DNA from: Thiobacillaceae bacterium
GTDB lineage: Bacteria > Pseudomonadota > Gammaproteobacteria > Burkholderiales > Thiobacillaceae
Length of the DNA stretch: 11,340 nt
Assembly (NCBI GenBank): GCA_024643305.1
Contig: JAHENE010000044.1
Location: 1 to 11,340, forward strand
Direction of reading: 5' to 3'
Shown here: positions 6,536-11,340 of the stretch, in pieces
Position numbering within the stretch: position 1 is the stretch's first letter
Layout of the letters: every line of letters begins with the position of its first letter
The notes under the pieces: model-generated
The model's input: only the letters and a program-made list of their open reading frames with translations
What the model was told of the DNA's origin: nothing
The model's database searches: none
Position numbers and translations under genes: made by a program

Positions 6536-7600
6536 TTAACCCATTACGCGCGGATATGAACCCAATACCTTGAGCAAGAGTGCGCGGGACGTCACTTCAC
6601 GGAGCGCTGAAGCCACTTTTTCATCCTCCCGATGCCCCTGGATATCGACGAAGAACAGATATTCCCAGTTGGCGCCCTTGGCCGGGCGGGACTCAAACTT
6701 GGTCATGGACACGCCCGCGTCCGCCAAGGGTTGCAAGAGCTTGACTACCGCACCCGGGGCGTTTGCGGCTGACATGGCCAGCGAAGTCTTGTCACGCCCG
6801 GAGGGCAGTGCATCATGATCTGACAAAACCAGAAAGCGCGTAGTGTTGTTTGGCTCGTCTTCGATGCGCGGCACGACGACATTGAGACCATAAGTCTCAG
6901 CCGCGATCTCGCCGGCAATGGCCGCCGAGCCAGAATCTTCGGCCGCCAGCCGCGCGCCCTCTGCATTGCTCGAAACGCCCACGCGTTCGGCATTGGGCAG
7001 GTGCTGATTCAGCCAATGCTGGCATTGTGCAAGCGACTGGGAATGACCATATACCCTGGCTATTCCTTCCTGACCCGATCCTTTGCGCAGCAGGTTCTGA
7101 TGAATCGGCAACAGGACCTCGCCGCAGATTTTCAGCGAACTACCCACGATCAGATCCAGCGTGCGCGAAACTGTACCTTCAGTCGAATTTTCCACGGGAA
7201 CGACCGCGTAATCGGCGCGCCCGGTTTCCACGGAACGAAAGGCCTCGTCTATGGTGCTGCAAGGAAGATTTCCGACCGAATGTCCGAAATGCTTGAAGGC
7301 GGCTGCCTGACTGAACGTGCCTTCCGGACCCAGATAGGCAATGCGCAGATGCTGCTCCAGATCGCGGCATGCCGACATGACCTCTCTGAAAAGAAGTTCA
7401 ATGCTTTCCGGCTTCAGCGGCCCGGGGTTTTCAGCGCACAGCCGGCGCAATACCTGAGCCTCGCGTTCAGCACGGTATATCTGACCGTCCTTGATATGAC
7501 CAACCGCCTGCGCCAGCCTTGCGCGCTCGTTCAGCAGGCGCAGCAGCTCGGCATCAATCGCGTCGATCTGGTCGCGCAGAGCGCCAAGTTCGTCACTCAT
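6536..7600 (-). CDS. pheA: bifunctional chorismate mutase / prephenate dehydratase (P-protein)
   Basis: 354 residues, cytosolic. Residues 1-85 are an AroQ-type chorismate mutase (Arg9, Arg28 and Lys37 in the expected helix-1 pattern). Residues 87-265 are the prephenate dehydratase, from RIAYLGPEGTFSQAA through VVPVENSTEGTV to NNTTRFLVL, whose Thr-Arg-Phe is the catalytic signature. Residues 270-350 are an ACT domain with the PGAVVKLL and ESRP (303-306) motifs, so feedback inhibition by phenylalanine is expected. The start is ATG 7600, giving MSDELGALRDQID as in relatives; an open frame continues 21 codons upstream to 7663, but that part lies inside serA and has no family resemblance. It overlaps the serA stop by 8 bp and lacks a clear Shine-Dalgarno, which suggests reinitiation by ribosomes finishing serA. 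Confidence 0.95.
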   Translation of the reverse strand: MSDELGALRDQIDAIDAELLRLLNERARLAQAVGHIKDGQIYRAEREAQVLRRLCAENPGPLKPESIELLFREVMSACRDLEQHLRIAYLGPEGTFSQAAAFKHFGHSVGNLPCSTIDEAFRSVETGRADYAVVPVENSTEGTVSRTLDLIVGSSLKICGEVLLPIHQNLLRKGSGQEGIARVYGHSQSLAQCQHWLNQHLPNAERVGVSSNAEGARLAAEDSGSAAIAGEIAAETYGLNVVVPRIEDEPNNTTRFLVLSDHDALPSGRDKTSLAMSAANAPGAVVKLLQPLADAGVSMTKFESRPAKGANWEYLFFVDIQGHREDEKVASALREVTSRALLLKVLGSYPRVMG

Positions 7601-8774
7601 CTGCAGGCAAATAACGCACGTTGAGCACGCCGGTAATGGAAGCCAGTTTTTGCAGCACCGCATCCTTTACCGGACTGTCCACATCGACAAGGGTGTAGGC
7701 CATGTCGCCCTTGGATTTGTTGACCATGTTGTGGATATTGAGCCCTGCTTCCGCAAGTACGGAAGTAATCGATCCCATCATGTTGGGCACGTTGGCATTG
7801 GCGAGAGCCAGCCTGTAAGCAGATTCGCGGCCCATTTCCACATTGGGAAAGTTGACCGAATTGAGAATGTTGCCGTTTTCAAGAAAATCAGTGACCTGCT
7901 GCGCCACCATGATGGCGCAGTTCTCCTCCGCTTCTTCGGTTGATGCACCCAGATGCGGCAGGGTAACGACCTTGGGATGGCCCTTGAGGGTATTGGCCGG
8001 GAAGTCGCATATGTAGGAACCCAGCTTGCCTGCATTCAGCGCCTCGACGACCGCTGCATTGTCCACCGTTCCCTCGCGCGCGAAGTTGAGGAGGATCGCA
8101 TCATGCCGCATGGCCGCGATGCGTTCGGAATTAATGAGGTTACGAGTGGCCTCGATGAGCGGAACATGCAGCGAAACGAAATCGCTTTGGCGCAGAAGGT
8201 CCTCCACGCTGGCTGCCTTCTTTACCTGCGCCGGCAGCCGCCAGGCTGCCTCCACGGTAATGCCCGGGTCAAAACCAACCACGTTCATGCCCATCTTGAT
8301 TGCGGCATCTGCCACCAGAGAACCGATGGCCCCAAGACCGATGACACCCAGGGTGCGGCCAGGCAATTCGCCGCCGGCAAATTTTTTCTTGCCGGCCTCG
8401 GTGGCCTTGTGGACCTCTTCGTCAGAACCGGTGAGGCCCTCGCAGAACTTGACCGCGGGAACAAGGTTGCGCACCCCCATCAACATGCCCGCGATAACGA
8501 GTTCCTTCACCGCATTGGCGTTGGCGCCCGGTGCATTGAACACCGGAACGCCACGTTCGCTCATGACCTTGACCGGAATATTGTTGGTCCCCGCCCCGGC
8601 ACGTCCAATGGCCATGGTGCTGGCAGGTATGGCCATGTCGTGCATATTGTGCGAGCGCACCAGGATGGCATCCGGCTCGGGAAAATCACCGCCGACTGAA
8701 TACGTTTGCGGCAGTTTTGCCAGACCCTTGGCGGAAATGGCGTTGAGTGTAAGTATCTTGTATGCCTTGGCCAT
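7593..8774 (-). CDS. serA: D-3-phosphoglycerate dehydrogenase, short ACT-domain form
   Basis: Oxidises 3-phosphoglycerate to 3-phosphohydroxypyruvate with NAD, the first step of serine synthesis. 393 residues, with a shorter N-terminal substrate domain than E. coli SerA. GRAGAGTNNI (57-66) and VPVFNAPGANANAVKELV fit the family. The NAD fold has LGVIGLGAIGSLVAD (142-156), with Asp169 closing the motif. Catalytic Arg233 lies in NFAREGTVDN and catalytic His274 in TLPHLGASTEEAEENC. The position matching the E. coli catalytic Glu269 (DVFPTEP) reads CDFPAN, so Asn261. Residues about 320-393 form an ACT domain, the expected site of serine feedback. The gene starts 7 bp after the serC stop and overlaps pheA by 8 bp. 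The Asn appears to be a subfamily trait, but I could not align it. A related 2-hydroxyacid dehydrogenase is the alternative; placement next to serC makes SerA by far the best call. Confidence 0.93.
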   Translation of the reverse strand: MAKAYKILTLNAISAKGLAKLPQTYSVGGDFPEPDAILVRSHNMHDMAIPASTMAIGRAGAGTNNIPVKVMSERGVPVFNAPGANANAVKELVIAGMLMGVRNLVPAVKFCEGLTGSDEEVHKATEAGKKKFAGGELPGRTLGVIGLGAIGSLVADAAIKMGMNVVGFDPGITVEAAWRLPAQVKKAASVEDLLRQSDFVSLHVPLIEATRNLINSERIAAMRHDAILLNFAREGTVDNAAVVEALNAGKLGSYICDFPANTLKGHPKVVTLPHLGASTEEAEENCAIMVAQQVTDFLENGNILNSVNFPNVEMGRESAYRLALANANVPNMMGSITSVLAEAGLNIHNMVNKSKGDMAYTLVDVDSPVKDAVLQKLASITGVLNVRYLPADE

Positions 8775-8781
8775 CTTTGTC

Positions 8782-9861
8782 TTAACCCTGGGCCTTCTCG
8801 AATTCGCGCATGTAATCGACCAGCGCCTGCACGCCTGCCTTAGGCATGGCGTTGTAGATGGAAGCGCGCATGCCGCCTACCGAACGGTGGCCCTTGAGTT
8901 GCAGCAAGCCACGTTCCTTTGCGCCTTTCAGGAAGGCCTCATCCAGCGCCGCGTCATTGAGGGTGAACGGAACGTTCATCAGCGAGCGGTTGTCCCTGGC
9001 CACTGGTGAGTTGTAAAACTCAGTGCCATCGAGCGCGTCATACAGCAAACCGGCTTTTTCACGGTTGACCTTTTCCATGGCGACAAGGCCGCCCTGCGCG
9101 ATGATCCACTTGAACACCAATCCGGCCACATACATGGCAAACGTCGGTGGGGTGTTGTACATGGACTCGTTCTCGCTGTGCGTCTTGTAGTCGAACATGG
9201 TTGGCGTTCCAGCCACTGCCTGACCAATCAGGTCTTCGCGCACGATGACAATGGTTAGTCCGGCAGGGCCGATGTTTTTTTGCGCGCCTGCATAAATCAC
9301 GCCGAATTTCGACACATCGATTGGACGAGACAGGATGGTCGAAGACATGTCCGCGACCAGCGGCACGCCACCGGTTTCCGGCGTCCAGAAAATTTCCACG
9401 CCGCCTATGGTTTCGTTGGGTGTGTAATGCACGTAGGCGGCATTGGCATCCAGCTTCCACTGACCCTGCGCAGGTGCGTAGGAAAAGTTCTTGTCCTCGC
9501 TGCTGGCAACCACGTTCACGCTGCCGAACTTCTTGGCTTCCTTGATCGCCTTCTTGGACCACTCGCCTGTGTTCAGGTAATCCGCGCTGGTTTTGCCGCG
9601 CAGCAGATTTATCGGAACCATGGCGAATTGGGAGGAGGCGCCGCCTTGCAGGAACAGCACCTTGTAGTTAGATGGAATGCCCATCAGTGTACGCAGGTCG
9701 GCTTCCGCCTCTGCGGCGATGCCCATGAATTCCTTGCCGCGATGCGACATTTCCATGACCGACATGCCACAGCCATGCCAGTCGACAAGCTCCTGCTGAA
9801 CCTGCTGCAAAACGGCCTTGGGCAAAACCGCCGGGCCTGCGCTGAAATTGTAAATGCTCAT
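8782..9861 (-). CDS. serC: phosphoserine aminotransferase
   Basis: PLP enzyme that transaminates 3-phosphohydroxypyruvate with glutamate to phosphoserine; in many proteobacteria it also acts in the deoxyxylulose-5-phosphate-dependent PLP pathway. 359 residues, full length. [15 protein letters not shown] opens the protein and EMSHRGKEF (37-45) is the phosphate-binding loop. VADMSS (169-174) has the PLP-binding Asp171, and [11 protein letters not shown] (191-201) holds the Schiff-base Lys195. [17 protein letters not shown] (324-340) is the C-terminal signature. ATG 9861 overlaps the bactofilin stop as ATGA, and its Shine-Dalgarno GAAGGA (9870-9865) lies in the last bactofilin codons with a short 3-nt spacing, indicating translational coupling. 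serA follows after 7 bp, so its product feeds directly into this enzyme. Confidence 0.97.
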   Translation of the reverse strand: MSIYNFSAGPAVLPKAVLQQVQQELVDWHGCGMSVMEMSHRGKEFMGIAAEAEADLRTLMGIPSNYKVLFLQGGASSQFAMVPINLLRGKTSADYLNTGEWSKKAIKEAKKFGSVNVVASSEDKNFSYAPAQGQWKLDANAAYVHYTPNETIGGVEIFWTPETGGVPLVADMSSTILSRPIDVSKFGVIYAGAQKNIGPAGLTIVIVREDLIGQAVAGTPTMFDYKTHSENESMYNTPPTFAMYVAGLVFKWIIAQGGLVAMEKVNREKAGLLYDALDGTEFYNSPVARDNRSLMNVPFTLNDAALDEAFLKGAKERGLLQLKGHRSVGGMRASIYNAMPKAGVQALVDYMREFEKAQG

Positions 9862-10280
9862 TGTTCCTTCTTTGCTGTGTTATCAATTGCGAGAATCTCT
9901 GCGCTTGTCTTGCCGGTATGACTGTAGCCGACAAAACTTGCCCCTGCCTCAATGTCCAGCGAAATTGAAGTCACATCTCCATGGACTTCGCCTTTGCTGT
10001 GAATTCTTAGTTGTTCCGTGGCAGTCAATGTCGCTTTGACACGACCATGAATGACGATGTTGCGAGCCCTGACTTCCTTGCCCTCAACAACTCCGGTTGT
10101 GGACACCTCCAGGTCGCCATCGGCTCTAACATTACCGAGAATCGTGCCGTCCACGCGGAGATTGCCTGCTGCGTGAATGTCGCCCTTGACCTCGCTGCCC
10201 TTGCTAACGAACGTCATCGCCATGTTTTGGCTGTCAACTTTTTTTTCTTCGCTCGCTGGTTTTGTTGTTTTGAATACCAT
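9858..10280 (-). CDS. bactofilin (polymer-forming cytoskeletal protein)
   Basis: 140 residues. A short polar, lysine-rich N-terminus (1-22) precedes a core of about 95 residues built from repeated short strands with regularly spaced Gly and Val: [55 protein letters not shown] and [11 protein letters not shown]. This is the right-handed beta-helix pattern of the bactofilin (DUF583) family, which forms nucleotide-free filaments at the inner face of the membrane. A disordered tail ends in KKEQ. I see no transmembrane segment. AAGGAG lies 7 nt before the ATG, the best ribosome site in the block. It stands 25 bp after the M23 peptidase gene, a pairing known from Helicobacter (CcmA with Csd1) and Caulobacter-type bacteria (BacA with LmdC). 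I infer that it positions that peptidase. Confidence 0.9.
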   Translation of the reverse strand: MVFKTTKPASEEKKVDSQNMAMTFVSKGSEVKGDIHAAGNLRVDGTILGNVRADGDLEVSTTGVVEGKEVRARNIVIHGRVKATLTATEQLRIHSKGEVHGDVTSISLDIEAGASFVGYSHTGKTSAEILAIDNTAKKEQ

Positions 10281-10305
10281 TCTCCGTCTCCTTTTTGTAT
10301 ATGGC

Positions 10306-11256
10306 CTAGTTAACCTTTAGATAGCGTTCAGGATTTACAGTTTGTCCGTTGTAATAGAGTGTGTAGTGCAAATGCGGCCCGCTGGAGCGTCCTGTATTAC
10401 CGGAGAGCCCAATAACCTGGCCTTTTTGCACTTCATCGCCGACCTTGACACGCAATCTGGATAAATGGGCGTAAACACTGCGGTAACCAAAGCCATGGTC
10501 GATGCCGACACGGTTGCCGTTTGGTCCTTCATAACCTGCCGCCACAACCCGGCCCGGTGCGGTTGCAAGCACAGGCGTGCCGGAATCGGCAACAAAGTCG
10601 ATACCGTTATGAAATTCATGGCCTTCGCCAAAAGGATTGGATCTTATTCCGTAGGTGGAGCTGACGTCTGCCTGTATTTTCACCGGCATTCCCACGGGGC
10701 GGGAAATCTCCCGCTCAAGAGTGGTCTCAAGCTCCGGCAACAATGTGGTTACGCGCTCATCCAGCAGAGAAAACTCGGCATCCACAATCTGGCCGACATT
10801 ATTCAAATCCAGGGGGATCGCAACACCACCTTGCGGTTTGTCTTCCTGATTCTCGACCGGAAATTTGGCCCGGGTACGGCTCACCAGACCATGCACCCCC
10901 GCCGCGAGCTGTTCCACCCGTTGCTGCAGGCTGAACAGGTGTTGCCCCATGTTCTGCTTTTCCTCACTCAGTTTTTCATTGTTGTTCTCAAGCAAGGCAA
11001 TTTTTTCCGCCTGGGCGTCGGCGCGAGCTATGGCCTCCATGTTGGAGATATGCGAGTAGGCCACGTAAAAAGTGCCGACAAACCAGACCAGGAAAACCGC
11101 CCCCAGCACATTCCCACCCTGCTTCAAAGTATCGAGATTGATGCGGAAGGTATGCGCAGCATGCCCAGTGCGGGCCACCACAATTTCCAGATAATGAGGG
11201 TGCTGACCGGCACGGCCGGTCGGCTTGCGGAAATAATCGCGCAACCTCAACAACAT
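10306..11256 (-). CDS. membrane-anchored M23 family (LytM-type) metallopeptidase
   Basis: 316 residues. A basic cytoplasmic N-terminus (1-45) precedes one transmembrane helix (about 48-68, GNVLGAVFLVWFVGTFYVAY). A coiled coil (about 73-118) and a second helical segment (about 150-190) follow. The M23 domain (about 197-316) has its zinc and catalytic residues intact: His216 and Asp220 in FHNGIDF, His264 in VYAHLSR, and His295/His297 in GPHLHYTLYY. It should be an active periplasmic peptidoglycan endopeptidase held in the inner membrane, with a cytoplasmic tail that could touch bactofilin. The start overlaps the gyrA stop as TAATG, and a GAGGA in the gyrA 3' end lies 9 nt upstream. An NlpD/EnvC-type activator is unlikely because the active-site residues are present and no LysM is seen. 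Confidence 0.93.
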   Translation of the reverse strand: MLLRLRDYFRKPTGRAGQHPHYLEIVVARTGHAAHTFRINLDTLKQGGNVLGAVFLVWFVGTFYVAYSHISNMEAIARADAQAEKIALLENNNEKLSEEKQNMGQHLFSLQQRVEQLAAGVHGLVSRTRAKFPVENQEDKPQGGVAIPLDLNNVGQIVDAEFSLLDERVTTLLPELETTLEREISRPVGMPVKIQADVSSTYGIRSNPFGEGHEFHNGIDFVADSGTPVLATAPGRVVAAGYEGPNGNRVGIDHGFGYRSVYAHLSRLRVKVGDEVQKGQVIGLSGNTGRSSGPHLHYTLYYNGQTVNPERYLKVN

Positions 11257-11340
11257 TACTCGCCATCCTCACTTTCCTGGATGGACTCGACGCCGATGAG
11301 CTTCTGACCTTCATCCAGGTTGATGAGCGTGACCCCCTGG
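11256..11340 (-). CDS. gyrA: DNA gyrase subunit A, C-terminal end only
   Basis: Only the last 27 codons and the TAA stop (11258-11256) are in the window. They read GVTLINLDEGQKLIGVESI followed by an acidic tail, QESEDGE. The GVTLI..LDEG.KL.GVE pattern matches the end of the last beta-propeller blade and the acidic tail of GyrA. Its position at the head of a serC-pheA-hisC-tyrA-aroA cluster is the usual betaproteobacterial order. The stop overlaps the M23 peptidase start by one base, so the operon promoter presumably lies upstream of gyrA, outside the window. Confidence 0.85.
   Translation of the reverse strand, partial: QGVTLINLDEGQKLIGVESIQESEDGE

Noticed and set aside
7601..7663. Upstream extension of pheA by 21 codons
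   Set aside because: The extra segment lies within the conserved end of the serA ACT domain and does not resemble PheA. The ATG at 7600 gives the standard P-protein N-terminus.
8233..8250. 7-bp inverted repeat GGCAGCC / GGCTGCC in serA
   Set aside because: Several 7-bp arm pairs are expected by chance in 11 kb of GC-rich DNA, and this one is inside coding sequence.
8382..8392. A-rich run (AAG AAA AAA TTT on the coding strand) in serA as a frameshift site
   Set aside because: The reading frame does not fit a slippery heptamer in the zero frame, and the ACT domain continues normally after it.
8373..8396. 8-bp inverted repeat GCCGGCAA / TTGCCGGC in serA
   Set aside because: About one 8-bp perfect arm pair with a small loop is expected by chance in a window this size. 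It is inside coding sequence and has no T-run after it.
8026..9009. Plus-strand open frame (327 codons) opposite serA and the end of serC
   Set aside because: It spans two well-supported genes on the other strand. Its product is Ala/Ser/Arg/Met-rich with no motif, as expected for a shadow frame.
11205..11221. 7-bp inverted repeat GACCGGC / GCCGGTC near the start of the M23 gene
   Set aside because: It is within chance expectation for this length. It lacks a T-run, so it is not a gyrA terminator.

Overview
This window is a single co-directional block of bacterial chromosome. Every gene lies on the minus strand, so the gene order in transcription runs from right to left. The core order gyrA - serC - pheA - hisC - tyrA - aroA is the conserved aromatic/serine supercluster that I know from Betaproteobacteria, where it usually continues into cmk and rpsA. 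Together with a GC content of roughly 55-58% in the housekeeping genes, this points to a betaproteobacterium, perhaps of the Nitrosomonadales/Gallionellaceae type. The placement is inference from gene order and protein style, not from a database search.

Layout in transcription order. The last 27 codons of gyrA (11340-11256) overlap the start of a membrane-anchored M23 peptidase gene (11256-10306). A bactofilin gene follows (10280-9858) and overlaps serC (9861-8782). Next come serA (8774-7593) and a bifunctional chorismate mutase/prephenate dehydratase gene, pheA (7600-6536). After a 78-bp gap there is a 959-residue protein with a signal peptide, TPR repeats and an outer-membrane beta-barrel (6457-3578). 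A rho-independent terminator follows (3559-3525), then a small Ala/Pro-rich lipoprotein with a six-cysteine tail (3498-3157). The block ends with hisC (3123-2029), tyrA (2032-1166) and the first 375 codons of aroA (1125-1, cut by the window edge).

How the genes work together. SerA and SerC catalyse the first two steps of serine synthesis; SerC can also serve pyridoxal-phosphate synthesis. AroA makes EPSP on the way to chorismate. PheA takes chorismate to prephenate and phenylpyruvate, TyrA takes prephenate towards tyrosine, and the HisC-type aminotransferase can serve histidine synthesis and/or aromatic transamination. PheA carries an ACT domain with the Phe-binding ESRP motif. Most junctions are overlaps or gaps of less than 45 bp, which suggests one long operon with translational coupling.

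Two sets of envelope genes interrupt this metabolic order. One is the M23 peptidase/bactofilin pair, a known kind of cell-shape module. The other is the TPR-barrel gene, its terminator and the Cys-rich lipoprotein. The second set is the least explained part of the window. Other points worth checking are a Ser where E. coli EPSP synthase has Pro101, a perfect 13-bp inverted repeat inside hisC, and an Asn in SerA where E. coli has the catalytic Glu. I see no tRNA, rRNA, CRISPR, insertion sequence or integrase. No gene-free stretch exceeds 80 bp.
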